Shown: one piece after another, positions 51,644-59,936 of the stretch
Layout: the number at the start of each line of letters is the position of its first letter
Position numbering within the stretch: position 1 is the stretch's first letter
Source of the DNA: Palleronia pontilimi
GTDB taxonomy: Bacteria; Pseudomonadota; Alphaproteobacteria; Rhodobacterales; Rhodobacteraceae
Assembly: GCF_016412875.1 (NCBI RefSeq)
Contig: NZ_JAEKPD010000015.1
Location: 62,001-126,000 of the forward strand
Direction: 5' to 3'
Length of the DNA stretch: 64,000 bases
Notes under the pieces: model-generated
Databases searched by the model: none
The model's input: the letters and a program-made list of their open reading frames with translations, nothing else
What the model was told of the DNA's origin: nothing
Program-made: the position numbers and the translations under genes

Positions 51644-53001
51644 CGCTGCCACCCAAGCCGCCCGCGCGGCCCGACCGGGTGTCGCTGTGGCGCTACGCCA
51701 AGCTCTTCCGCGCCGATATCCTGTCGGCCCAGCCCGCGCGGCTCTATCGCGCCTGGATGGCCGAGTTCCGCACCCCCTTCTTTCGATCCTTCCTGGTCAA
51801 CGACCCGGCCCTGGTGCGGCTGGTCCTGAAAGAGCGGCCGGCCGATTTCCCCAAGGCCGACCGCGTGAGCGAAGGGCTGCGCCCGCTGCTGGGCCGCTCG
51901 ATGTTCGTGACCAACGGCGCCGAATGGCAGCGCCAGCGCCGCATCGTGGACCCGGCCTTCGAAGGCGGGCGCCTGCGCGACACCTTTCCCGCCATGCTGG
52001 ACGCGGCGCGGGCGGCCAGCGCCCGCCTCGCGCCGGGGCGCAGGGATATCGAGCCCGAGACCAGCCATGCCGCCGCCGACGTGATCTTCCGCACGCTGTT
52101 CTCGATCCCCATCGAGCACGAAACCGCGCGCGCGGTCTTCGACGAATTCCGCGCCTTCCAGCGCGAACAGCCGCTGATGAACCTGGGGGCCTTCGTCAGG
52201 CTGCCTGCCTGGATGCCGCGCTTCCATCGTCGCCGCACCCGCGCCGCGGCCGAGCGCATCCGCGCGCTGATCGCGGCCCTGGTCGACGCGCGGATGCAGC
52301 GCATCGCCGACGGCGCGGCTCCGGACGACCTGGCGACGAAGATCATGACCACGCCCGATCCCGCGACGGGGGCGCGCTTCGACCAGGGCGAGATGGTGGA
52401 TCAGGTGGCGATCTTCTTCCTGGCGGGGCACGAAACCAGCGCGTCGGCGCTGGCCTGGACGCTCTATCTTCTGGCCAGCCACCCGGACTGGCAGGATCGC
52501 GTCGCGGACGAGGCGCGGGATTTCATGGCCGACCCGGTTTTCGCCAACCTGTCACGCATGCGCGTCACCCGCGACGTGTTCCGCGAGGCGCTGCGCCTCT
52601 ATCCTCCGGTGCCGATGATGGTGCGCGAAACCGTGCAGCCCGAGCCATTGCGCGACCGCTGGGCGCGGACCGGCGATCTGGTCGTCCTGAGCCCGTGGCA
52701 CCTGCATCGCCAGTCCCGGCTCTGGGACGATCCCGACGCGTTCGACCCGGGCCGTTGGCAGACGGAAAACGGCAAAAGCTGCGCGCGCGACGCCTATATC
52801 CCCTTCAGCGCGGGTCCCCGGGCCTGCACCGGCGCGGGGTTCGCCATGGCCGAAGGGGTCGTGCTGCTGGCCGCGATCCTGGCCGACTGGCGCGTCGCGC
52901 CTGTGGAGGCTCGCGTCCCGCAGCCGCAGGCGCAATTGACGGTCCGATCGCGTAACGGGATCTGGCTCGAGCTCCAGCGCAGATCGTCCGACGCGACCTG
53001 A
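51640..53001 (+). CDS. Cytochrome P450
   Basis: The 453-residue protein has all P450 hallmarks: the I-helix motif AGHETSAS (about residue 262), the K-helix EALRLYPPVPMM with ExxR, and the heme loop FSAGPRACTGAGFAMAE with the thiolate ligand C396. No membrane anchor is present, which suggests a soluble bacterial enzyme; its helices resemble the fatty-acid/alkane-type CYP group, but the substrate is unknown. It is translationally coupled to the hydrolase-like gene. No ferredoxin or reductase gene is adjacent. Confidence 0.93.
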   Translation: MTLPPKPPARPDRVSLWRYAKLFRADILSAQPARLYRAWMAEFRTPFFRSFLVNDPALVRLVLKERPADFPKADRVSEGLRPLLGRSMFVTNGAEWQRQRRIVDPAFEGGRLRDTFPAMLDAARAASARLAPGRRDIEPETSHAAADVIFRTLFSIPIEHETARAVFDEFRAFQREQPLMNLGAFVRLPAWMPRFHRRRTRAAAERIRALIAALVDARMQRIADGAAPDDLATKIMTTPDPATGARFDQGEMVDQVAIFFLAGHETSASALAWTLYLLASHPDWQDRVADEARDFMADPVFANLSRMRVTRDVFREALRLYPPVPMMVRETVQPEPLRDRWARTGDLVVLSPWHLHRQSRLWDDPDAFDPGRWQTENGKSCARDAYIPFSAGPRACTGAGFAMAEGVVLLAAILADWRVAPVEARVPQPQAQLTVRSRNGIWLELQRRSSDAT

Positions 53002-53036
53002 TTTCGCCCTTGCCGCACACCGAAGCGCGCTGGCGG

Positions 53037-53261
53037 CTAGCTTCTTCTGTCCGTGATGCGCTGCAGCACGAACACCCGGATCGCCGAGGCAAGGCCCGTC
53101 CCGACCTCGCGCCCGGCGTCGATCTCGGCGGCCAGGTCGTTGATCGGACGCCCCTCGTCGCGGGCGATGTCGCGGAAGGCCATCCAGAAGGCGTCTTCAA
53201 GCGACACCGATGTCCGGTGCCCCTTCAGCGTCAGCGAATGTTTCCGCGGCCGTCCGCTCAC
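53037..53261 (-). CDS. Ribbon-helix-helix domain protein
   Basis: The 74-residue protein starts [25 protein letters not shown], a ribbon-helix-helix pattern (RHH_4 type) in which the SLTLKGHRTSVSLE strand would pair in a dimer and contact DNA. The helices continue to the end, IRVFVLQRI. It begins with a GTG overlapping the DUF4169 stop (GTGA). As last gene of the fumC operon it could be a small regulator, but no target is evident. Confidence 0.82.
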   Translation of the reverse strand: MSGRPRKHSLTLKGHRTSVSLEDAFWMAFRDIARDEGRPINDLAAEIDAGREVGTGLASAIRVFVLQRITDRRS

Positions 53262-53443
53262 GTCTCGTCGGTGAACTTGTGTGCGTCCAGAATGCGCCGC
53301 GCCTTTTCACAGCGCGCGGCCTGCGCGATGCGCTCGGCCTTGCTGCGCCCGTGTTTCACGGCATTCTCGTCGGCCTGCGCCTTCGCCTTGGCGCGCTCGG
53401 CATCCTTGCGCGCGTGGTTCAGGTTGATGGGCGTGTCGCTCAT
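53258..53443 (-). CDS. DUF4169 family small protein
   Basis: The 61-residue protein [20 protein letters not shown] is highly charged and helical, with the DUF4169 pattern [34 protein letters not shown]. Function is unknown. Its ATG overlaps the fumC stop (ATGA) and its stop overlaps the next start (GTGA), so it lies between two coupled genes. The same fumC, DUF4169, RHH order is one I recall from other Rhodobacterales. Confidence 0.85.
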   Translation of the reverse strand: MSDTPINLNHARKDAERAKAKAQADENAVKHGRSKAERIAQAARCEKARRILDAHKFTDET

Positions 53444-54831
53444 TTCGGGCCGATCATCTGCTCGGGACGCACGACCCGTTCGAACGTCTCTTCGTCCACG
53501 AAGCCCAGGGCGATGGCCTCTTGCTTCAGCGTCGTGCCGTTCTTGTGCGCGGTCTTGGCGACCTTGGTGGCGTTGTCGTAGCCGATTTCGGGCGCCAGTG
53601 CTGTGACCAGCATCAGCGACTCGCGCATCAGCTTGCCGATCCGGTCCTCGTCGGCGCGGATCCCGGCCACGCAATTGTCGGTGAAGGCCATGCAGGCATC
53701 GCCCAGAAGCTGCATGGATTGCAGCACGTTATAGGCCATCATCGGCTTCATCACGTTCAGCTCGAAATGGCCCTGGCTGCCCGCGAAGCCCACGGCGGCG
53801 TCGTTGCCCATCACATGCGCACAGACCTGGGTGATCGCCTCGACCTGGGTGGGGTTCACCTTGCCCGGCATGATCGAGCTTCCCGGTTCGTTCTCGGGCA
53901 ACATCAGCTCACCCAAGCCGCAGCGTGGGCCCGAGCCCAGGAAGCGGATGTCGCAGGCGATCTTGTAGATCGACGCGGCCACGGTCTTCAGCGCGCCGGA
54001 CAGCTCGACCAGCGTATCGTGGGCGGCCAGAGCCTCGAACTTGTTGGGCGCCGTGACGAAGGGCAGGCCGGTGATCTCGGCCATCCGCGCCGCCACGTCC
54101 TCGCCCCAGCCTTTTGGCGTGTTCAGACCCGTGCCCACCGCGGTGCCGCCTTGGGCCAGCTGATAAAGCCGGGGCAGGGTGGCCTTCACCCGCTCAATCC
54201 CCATGGCCAGCTGGTGCGCGTAGCCGGAAAACTCCTGGCCCAGCGTTAGGGGCGTCGCGTCCATCGTGTGCGTGCGGCCGATCTTGATGATGCCGTCCCA
54301 GTCGCGCGCCTTGGTCTCCAGCGCCGCGTGCAGGTGCTCGAGTCCGGGCAGCAAGACGTCCCGCACGGTCGTGGCGCAGGCGATGTGCATGGCCGTGGGG
54401 AAGGTGTCGTTGGACGACTGGCCCATGTTGCAATGGTCGTTCGGGTGCACGGGATCCTTCGAGCCGATCCGGCCGCCCAGGATCTCGATCGCGCGGTTGG
54501 CGATGACCTCGTTGGCGTTCATGTTGGACTGGGTGCCCGATCCGGTCTGCCAGACCACCAGCGGAAAGTGATCATCCAACTTGCCTTGCGCCACTTCCGA
54601 CGCCGCCTGGATGATCGCGTCGGCCTTGGCGGGGTCGAGCTTGCCACGCTCCTTGTTGGCGCCCGCGCAGGCCTGCTTGATGACGCCCAGTGCGCGCACG
54701 ATGGCGATCGGCTGGCGCTCCCAGCCGATGGGAAAGTTCATCAGCGAACGCTGCGTCTGCGCGCCCCAGTACTTGTCGGCGGGCACTTCGAGCGGGCCGA
54801 AGCTGTCGGTTTCGGTTCGGGTCTGGGTCAT
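53440..54831 (-). CDS. fumC: Class II fumarase
   Basis: The 463-residue iron-independent fumarase hydrates fumarate to malate. It shows [35 protein letters not shown], the active-site [34 protein letters not shown] and the signature loop [13 protein letters not shown] with the catalytic serine. CAGGAGCTTTC precedes the ATG. It heads the coupled fumC-DUF4169-RHH unit. It complements the sdh genes at the start of the window in the TCA cycle. Confidence 0.97.
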   Translation of the reverse strand: MTQTRTETDSFGPLEVPADKYWGAQTQRSLMNFPIGWERQPIAIVRALGVIKQACAGANKERGKLDPAKADAIIQAASEVAQGKLDDHFPLVVWQTGSGTQSNMNANEVIANRAIEILGGRIGSKDPVHPNDHCNMGQSSNDTFPTAMHIACATTVRDVLLPGLEHLHAALETKARDWDGIIKIGRTHTMDATPLTLGQEFSGYAHQLAMGIERVKATLPRLYQLAQGGTAVGTGLNTPKGWGEDVAARMAEITGLPFVTAPNKFEALAAHDTLVELSGALKTVAASIYKIACDIRFLGSGPRCGLGELMLPENEPGSSIMPGKVNPTQVEAITQVCAHVMGNDAAVGFAGSQGHFELNVMKPMMAYNVLQSMQLLGDACMAFTDNCVAGIRADEDRIGKLMRESLMLVTALAPEIGYDNATKVAKTAHKNGTTLKQEAIALGFVDEETFERVVRPEQMIGPK

Positions 54832-54912
54832 CGAAAGCTCCTGTCGGGACGGCGTGGCGCAGAGCTACGCGGGAGCGGCGGGCCAGACAAGGGCGAGCAT
54901 CGGACCCAAGCG

Positions 54913-55392
54913 CTATTTTCTGAAGGCGTCCAGGCTGACGACATCGGCCTTGGGCTTGCTGTCGGGCTTCGGGTCCGGCTGCGCGTCGTCGTCCAGCGTG
55001 ATCATCTGGGCGGGCGGCGCGTCGCTGTCATCTTCGCTGTCCTGGGTCTCGAAGCGCAGGCCGAATTCGACCGATGGATCCACGAAGGTGCGGATCGCGT
55101 CGTAGGGAATGTACAGCGGCTCGGGACTGTCGCCGAAATTCAGCGTGACCGAAAAACCTTCCTCCGTCACGTCGAGCCCGTCGAACCAGTGCTGCATGAC
55201 CACGGTCATCTCGCCCGGATAGCGGTCGGACAACCAGTCCGCGATTTCCACGTCCGGGTGCATCGTGTCGAAGGTGATGAAGAAGTGGTGATCGCCCGGC
55301 AGGCCGTTGTCTTTCACGTCCTCCAGGACGCGGCGGATCAGGCCGCGCATGGCGGTGTGCATAAGATTGCCGTAATCGATACTGCGCGTCAT
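54913..55392 (-). CDS. sspB: SspB-alpha, ClpXP adaptor for ssrA-tagged proteins
   Basis: The 159-residue protein matches the alphaproteobacterial SspB group: MRGLIRRVLEDVKDNGLPGDHHFFITFDTM, then ADWLSDRYPGEMTVVMQHWFDGL. A disordered acidic linker leads to the C-terminal ClpX-binding tail VVSLDAFRK, the XB motif. It tethers tmRNA-tagged proteins to the ClpX N-domain for degradation. Notably, the tmRNA gene lies about 0.6 kb upstream on the same strand. Confidence 0.93.
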   Translation of the reverse strand: MTRSIDYGNLMHTAMRGLIRRVLEDVKDNGLPGDHHFFITFDTMHPDVEIADWLSDRYPGEMTVVMQHWFDGLDVTEEGFSVTLNFGDSPEPLYIPYDAIRTFVDPSVEFGLRFETQDSEDDSDAPPAQMITLDDDAQPDPKPDSKPKADVVSLDAFRK

Positions 55393-55485
55393 CTTCGCGT
55401 CCCCCGGATCACCTCAACCATAAGGGATTCGCCTCCGATGAAAAGGGGGCGGGCGGCCGGGATCGGCGGGATCTGTCGCGGTCGC

Positions 55486-55911
55486 CTAGTCGAGCGTCTC
55501 GTCGGACAGAATGCGCAGCAGCGCGTCTTCGGGCAAGTGGCCGAGTTGGGTGAAGAATCCGAAAAGATCGAACTGGTTGTGCGCTTCGGCGATCTTGCCG
55601 TCGCGAAAGCGCAGCATCGCCTGGCCGGTCAGTGTCAGGGGCTCACCCGTGTCGCGGGCACGGCACTTTGCCCGCACCAGGGCCGACAGCCAATCGTCCT
55701 GCTCGACGGTCTTCAGGATCTCCACGTGGATATCTTCGACCAAGCGCGACATGGCCAGCACCATGGCCTGAAAATCCTCGGGTCGGATGGCCATGTCAGG
55801 GAAAAGACCGTCCGCTTCCGAATCCGCCAGGAAGAAGTCGCCGATCCGGTCGGTCTCGCCCCGCACCCAGATGGTGGCGTAGAAATCCTTCAGTAAATCC
55901 GAATATCCCAT
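55486..55911 (-). CDS. NTF2/SnoaL-like fold protein
   Basis: The 141-residue protein (start MGYSDLLKDFYATIWVRGETDRIGDFF) fits the cone-shaped NTF2/SnoaL fold: an initial helix pair, a beta sheet with MLRFRDGKIAEAHNQFDLFGFFTQLG, and the usual length. Members act as isomerases, cyclases or binding modules and function cannot be assigned. It is a single gene between sspB and the tmRNA, with 93 bases to sspB. The ATG is preceded by GCGGGGACTCCC, a weak ribosome-binding site. Confidence 0.8.
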   Translation of the reverse strand: MGYSDLLKDFYATIWVRGETDRIGDFFLADSEADGLFPDMAIRPEDFQAMVLAMSRLVEDIHVEILKTVEQDDWLSALVRAKCRARDTGEPLTLTGQAMLRFRDGKIAEAHNQFDLFGFFTQLGHLPEDALLRILSDETLD

Positions 55912-55984
55912 GGGAGTCCCCGCCGATCCAGCCGGTCCGCTCCTACGGCAGTCAGCTTGCAGGACCGTTAACGCCGGGGAGAAT

Positions 55985-56310
55985 TCGGAAAAGGGAAAGT
56001 GCAGGCTTCTGTTGCCAGGTGCCTGCGAACCCCGCCTTACGCTGCTAGGCGCAAGGACTTAGATTTCGATTCCTCGAACTGCTTACGCAGCCAGAGCAAC
56101 CGGAGCACGATTGTTGTTGGCAATTGTACTTTTCTGCACCGATATCGGTGGTAGCTCACCGAGACAAAGCAACCCCTTTAGACGTCCGTCGATCCTATTT
56201 CGACCCCATGATCCGCCAACACCGGATGTTTGGTGGAGTCGCCGGGTACCGCCCCCGGGTCCGATCCGCTTATTACGAGCGCGTTTATGTCCATAGTCCC
56301 TTGCGAGACA
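55985..56310 (-). ncRNA. ssrA: Two-piece (circularly permuted) tmRNA; tag ANNNRAPVALAA
   Basis: On the minus strand the acceptor piece comes first. It has a T-arm-like hairpin and ends ...CGACTCCACCA with the encoded CCA at 56233-56231. A 23-base spacer follows, and the coding piece begins at 56207 with GGGGTCGAAATAGGATCGAC. GGGGTCG and CGACTCC pair as a seven-base acceptor stem with one G-U. The tag frame (56121-56086) reads ANNNRAPVALAA and ends with TAA at 56085-56083. A GCAGGC/GCCTGC hairpin (56026-56001) followed by a T-rich run marks the 3' end. The precursor must be cut twice to give the mature two-piece RNA. The exact 5' and 3' ends are estimates. Confidence 0.95.
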
Positions 56311-56315
56311 TTCCG

Positions 56316-56344
56316 TATATGGCGTGAAACGCGGCGTTTTTCAA
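56316..56344 (-). promoter_or_regulatory. Sigma-70-type promoter of the tmRNA
   Basis: On the minus strand TTGAAA (56344-56339) and CATATA (56321-56316) are exactly 17 bases apart and just upstream of the acceptor piece. A start near 56309 would give a short leader. The match is good and the position is as expected for a stable RNA gene. Confidence 0.7.
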
Positions 56345-56351
56345 GGTCCGA

Positions 56352-56702
56352 TCAGGCCAGGTTGACCCAAAGTCCGACGACGCAGACCACCGCTTCGACC
56401 GCGAAGAAGATCACCTTGGACCGCGTCACCCCGTCCAGCACCAGCGACGTGGCGCGACCCACGGCACCGCCGCCCCAGGCAAAGGCGATCATGGCGTAGG
56501 CGGCGGGCGTGCCCAGCAGGAACGCGCCCACGCCCAGGCCCACGAACAGCGCCCCCGAAGCCGCGCGCACTTCGCTGATGCCCATGGTCGAGCCCAGGTC
56601 CTTGGTGTCCAGCACCTCCATCGTGTAGCGCGGGGCCAGCCAGCCGATGGCGCCGAAGCCGATGCTGAGCAGGACAAGCAGGATATTGATGATGTCGGTC
56701 AT
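56352..56702 (-). CDS. DUF4345-like small membrane protein
   Basis: The 116-residue protein has four predicted membrane helices. It shows the DUF4345-like pattern LSIGFGAIGWLAPRYTMEVL, then SEVRAASGALFVGLGVGAFLLG and YAMIAFAWGGGAVGRATSLVLDG. Function is unknown. Its stop lies eight bases from the -35 element of the tmRNA promoter. It is divergent to DUF2182, with 136 bases between the two starts. Confidence 0.8.
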   Translation of the reverse strand: MTDIINILLVLLSIGFGAIGWLAPRYTMEVLDTKDLGSTMGISEVRAASGALFVGLGVGAFLLGTPAAYAMIAFAWGGGAVGRATSLVLDGVTRSKVIFFAVEAVVCVVGLWVNLA

Positions 56703-56838
56703 GGAAAGCCCTCGGGTTGTTCGGGATCAATGGCGGGGCGCGGGATTGGTTGCATCGGGGCGCAGCGTTTGCCGAGATTGCGTTTGACAGCGACGCCTTG
56801 GCCGAAGAACGGTGGGCGGGACTGCAAGGGGCCTGCCG

Positions 56839-57597
56839 ATGATCCTACGCCAGCCTTCGGGACTTCTGCGCTCTGGCCTGTGGCTGGGGTTCTTCGGCGT
56901 GATCCTTCTGGCCTGGCTGGCGATGTTCGCCATGGCGCGCATGTCGGGACTGGACCTGCTCGGCCGTTCCATCGCGCCCAACGGAATGCCCATGGAGAGC
57001 TACGGCGCGCTGGCCGCCATGTGGGGCTTGATGATGGCCGCCATGATGGGGCCGACTCTGGTGCCCACGCTGCGTGCCTATGACGACCTGATCTTGTCGG
57101 CGGGCGCGACGCGCGGCGGCTGGCTGGGGGTGCTCGCGGGCTATTTCGCGGTGTGGCTGGTCTTCGCCATGGGGATCGCCGGGGTGCAGACAGCCCTGTT
57201 GCGCGCGGGCCTGATCGACGGTCTGGGGATGGCCACGTCCGCCACATTCACGGGCGCGCTGCTGCTCGCCGTCGGCTTGTTCCAGTTCACCCGCACCAAG
57301 GAAATCTGCCACGGCGTGTGCCACGCGCCCACGATCCACTTCATCGGCCATTGGCGTCCCGGCGCGCGCGGCGGCCTGCGCATGGGGGCCACGCTGGGGG
57401 CCTATTGCGCCGCCTGCTGCTGGGGCATGATGGCGCTGGGCTTCGTGGGCGGCACCATGAGCCTTTTGTGGATGGGCGCCGCGACCCTGTTCATGGTGCT
57501 GGAAAAACTGCCGCAGATCGGCCACCGCGTCATCCGCCCCCTGGGCGCCATCCTCATCCTGGCGGGACTGGTCGTCCTGTCCGGCATCCTATTCTGA
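56839..57597 (+). CDS. DUF2182 predicted metal-binding membrane protein
   Basis: The 252-residue protein has six to seven helices rich in methionine (AAMWGLMMAAMMGPTLVPT). The DUF2182 motifs are FTRTKEICHGVCHAP and YCAACCWGMMALGFVGGTMSLLWMG. Clustered cysteines and methionines near the membrane suggest binding of soft metals such as copper, which is inference. AAGGGG precedes the ATG at 56839; an in-frame ATG at 56812 is less likely. It is the first gene of the cluster ending in dmdA and acuI, and DUF1326 follows 14 bases later. Confidence 0.87.
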   Translation: MILRQPSGLLRSGLWLGFFGVILLAWLAMFAMARMSGLDLLGRSIAPNGMPMESYGALAAMWGLMMAAMMGPTLVPTLRAYDDLILSAGATRGGWLGVLAGYFAVWLVFAMGIAGVQTALLRAGLIDGLGMATSATFTGALLLAVGLFQFTRTKEICHGVCHAPTIHFIGHWRPGARGGLRMGATLGAYCAACCWGMMALGFVGGTMSLLWMGAATLFMVLEKLPQIGHRVIRPLGAILILAGLVVLSGILF

Positions 57598-57611
57598 GAC
57601 AAGGAGCTTCC

Positions 57612-58319
57612 ATGTCCGACACCCCCGACCGCCCCTCCGACCGGATCCGCGTGCGCGACCGGATCGTGCAGCAGATGGCCAACCCGCTGCGCCGCAAGTC
57701 CCAGCCCACCGACTGGCGCATGAAGGGCGAGCTGTTCCTGAACTGCTCGTGCGAGATGTTCTGCCCTTGCGTCATCTCGCTGGGCGCGCACCCGCCCACC
57801 GAAGGCCATTGCCACGCCTGGATGGCCATCGCCGTGGACGAGGGCCATTTCGAAGGCGAAAGCCTGGACGGCATCAATATCGGCCTGCTGGTCGACATCC
57901 CCGGCCGCATGGCCGAGGGCAACTGGAAGGTCGCCGCCTATATCGACGACCGCGCGTCGCAGAAGGCTTATAACGGGCTGCTGAAGATCCTGTCGGGCGC
58001 GGCGGGCGGCACCACGGGCCTGTTCACGCTGCTGGTCTCCGAGATCATCGGCGCCGAGCGCGAAAAGGTCGAGATCACGCGCCAGGGCAACCGCCGGTCG
58101 ATCACCGTGGGCCGCAAGATCCAAGGCGAGATCGAGATGATCGCGGGCCTGACGCCCGACCACCCGGTGATGGTGTCGAACTCGAAATACTGGATGGGCC
58201 CCGACATCATCGCCGCGCGCGGCGTCAAGTCCAAGCTGCGCGATTACGGCCGGGTCTGGGATTTCTCGGGCAAGTCGGCCGAGATCTGCCCCATCGACTG
58301 GTCGGGTCCCGGCCGGTGA
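57612..58319 (+). CDS. DUF1326 domain protein
   Basis: The 235-residue protein has a charged N-terminus and then the DUF1326 core. This core starts ELFLNCSCEMFCPCVISLGAHPPTEGHCHAWM, with a CSCEMFCPC cysteine cluster and HCH suited to metal binding. It ends GRVWDFSGKSAEICPIDWSG. DUF1326 commonly neighbours DUF2182, and the two may form one metal- or thiol-handling unit. AAGGAGCTTCC precedes the ATG. The stop overlaps the GTG start of the DinB gene. Function is unknown. Confidence 0.88.
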   Translation: MSDTPDRPSDRIRVRDRIVQQMANPLRRKSQPTDWRMKGELFLNCSCEMFCPCVISLGAHPPTEGHCHAWMAIAVDEGHFEGESLDGINIGLLVDIPGRMAEGNWKVAAYIDDRASQKAYNGLLKILSGAAGGTTGLFTLLVSEIIGAEREKVEITRQGNRRSITVGRKIQGEIEMIAGLTPDHPVMVSNSKYWMGPDIIAARGVKSKLRDYGRVWDFSGKSAEICPIDWSGPGR

Positions 58320-58819
58320 TCACCCCCGCCTATGTCGCGATGATGGCGCGCTACAACGCGTGGCAGAACGGCTGGGTGTTCGCCGCCTGCGACGGGCTGC
58401 CCGACGCGGCGCGCAGGCAGGACCGGGGACTGTTCTTCCGCACGATCCACGCCACCCTGTCGCACGTGCTGTGGGGCGACCACATGTGGCTGGCCCGGTT
58501 TACCGGCGGCGACATCCCGGCAGTCCCGCAGCGGCAATCCGGCAGCTACGTGGACGACTGGGACTGCCTGAAAGCAGCGCGCTCCGACACCGACGCGGCC
58601 CTGTCCACCTGGGCGGCCACGGTCGGGCAGGACTTTCTTGACGCCGATTACAGCTGGTACTCGGGCAGCGCGCAGGCCCGGATCTCGCGCCCCATGGCAC
58701 AGGTGGTCGCGCATCTCTTCAACCACCAGACCCACCACCGCGGCCAGGTCCACGCCGCACTGACGCAAGCGGGCCATGCCACCCAAGACACCGATCTTTT
58801 CTACATGGAGCCCGCCTGA
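58316..58819 (+). CDS. DinB family four-helix protein
   Basis: The 167-residue protein matches the DinB/YfiT-like fold. It has a first helix motif YNAWQNGWVFAACDGL, a middle LSHVLWGDHMWLARF histidine and the terminal VVAHLFNHQTHHRGQVHAALTQAG. These three histidine sites bind a metal in thiol transferases of this fold. It may use glutathione or another thiol, a role that would fit a neighbour handling methylthio compounds, but this is inference. The GTG start overlaps the DUF1326 stop, and the stop overlaps the dmdA ATG. Confidence 0.88.
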   Translation: MITPAYVAMMARYNAWQNGWVFAACDGLPDAARRQDRGLFFRTIHATLSHVLWGDHMWLARFTGGDIPAVPQRQSGSYVDDWDCLKAARSDTDAALSTWAATVGQDFLDADYSWYSGSAQARISRPMAQVVAHLFNHQTHHRGQVHAALTQAGHATQDTDLFYMEPA

Positions 58820-59925
58820 TGGCCCAGATCTCCCCCTCGCGCCGCCTGCGCCGCACACCCTTCTCGGACGGGGTCGAGGCCGCGGGTATCAAGGCTTACA
58901 CCGTTTATAACCACATGCTGCTGCCCACTGTCTTTCGCAGCGTGGTCGAGGATTATCATCACCTGAAACAGGCCGTTCAGGTTTGGGATGTGGCCTGCGA
59001 ACGCCAGATCGAGATCCGCGGCCCGGACGCGGGACGGCTGATGCAGATGCTCACGCCGCGCGACCTGCGCTCGATGCTGCCCGGCCAATGCGCCTACGTG
59101 CCGCTGGTGGACGAAACCGGCGGCATGCTGAACGATCCCGTCGCCCTGAAACTGGCCGAGGATCGCTGGTGGATCTCCATCGCCGACAGCGACCTGCTGT
59201 TCTGGGTCAAGGGCATCGTCTATGGCTTCCGGCTGGACGTGCTGGTGGACGAGCCCGACGTGCATCCGCTGGCCGTGCAGGGCCCGAAGGCGGACGAGCT
59301 GATGGGCCGCGTCTTCGGCGACCGGGTCAAGGACATCCGTTTCTTCCGCTTCGGCTGGTTCCAGTTCAACGACACCTGGATGGTCGTGGCGCGCTCGGGC
59401 TATTCCAAGCAGGGCGGCTTTGAGATCTACGTGGACGGCTGGGACAACGGCATGCCGCTGTGGGACGCCCTGTTCGAGGCCGGGCGCGATCTGGATGTGT
59501 ACGCGGGCTGTCCTAACTTAATCGAAAGGATCGAGGGCGGATTGCTGAGCTACGGAAACGACATGACGCGCGAGAACACGCCCCACGAATGCGGGCTGGG
59601 CCGGTTCTGCAACACGCAGACCGCCATCGGCTGCGTCGGCCGCGACGCGCTGCTGCGCGTGTCGCTGGAAGGCCCGGTGCGCCAGATCCGACCCATCGAG
59701 ATCGACGCCGACAGCCTGCCGGGCTGCGACCGGATCTGGCGCGTCACGGATCCGCGCGGAAAGCCCGTGGGCGCCGTGACCTCGGCGGCGGTGTCGCCCG
59801 ATCACGGCTGCGGCGTGGCCATCGGCATGGTGCGCATGACCCATTGGGATCCCGGCACCCAGCTCTTGGTCGAAACACCCGACGGCTCGTTCGACGCGCG
59901 CGTGCGCGACACATTCTGGAATTGA
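58819..59925 (+). CDS. dmdA: Dimethylsulfoniopropionate demethylase
   Basis: The 368-residue protein is a GcvT-fold enzyme that moves one methyl group from DMSP to tetrahydrofolate, giving methylmercaptopropionate. The N-terminus SRRLRRTPFSDGVEAAGIKAYTVYNHMLLP, the internal DVACERQIEIRGPDAGRLMQMLTPRDL and the NDPVALKL region match DmdA rather than glycine cleavage GcvT. No gcvH or gcvP is near, while acuI and BCCT carrier genes follow directly. The ATG is coupled to the DinB stop (TGATG). Alternative: another GcvT-like demethylase, much less likely in this context. Confidence 0.92.
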   Translation: MAQISPSRRLRRTPFSDGVEAAGIKAYTVYNHMLLPTVFRSVVEDYHHLKQAVQVWDVACERQIEIRGPDAGRLMQMLTPRDLRSMLPGQCAYVPLVDETGGMLNDPVALKLAEDRWWISIADSDLLFWVKGIVYGFRLDVLVDEPDVHPLAVQGPKADELMGRVFGDRVKDIRFFRFGWFQFNDTWMVVARSGYSKQGGFEIYVDGWDNGMPLWDALFEAGRDLDVYAGCPNLIERIEGGLLSYGNDMTRENTPHECGLGRFCNTQTAIGCVGRDALLRVSLEGPVRQIRPIEIDADSLPGCDRIWRVTDPRGKPVGAVTSAAVSPDHGCGVAIGMVRMTHWDPGTQLLVETPDGSFDARVRDTFWN

Positions 59926-59936
59926 GGGAGAGACCC

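Noticed and set aside
56111-56499. Short plus-strand frames of 61 to 89 codons
   Set aside because: They fall on the antisense of the tmRNA and its promoter region, which explains the sequence fully.
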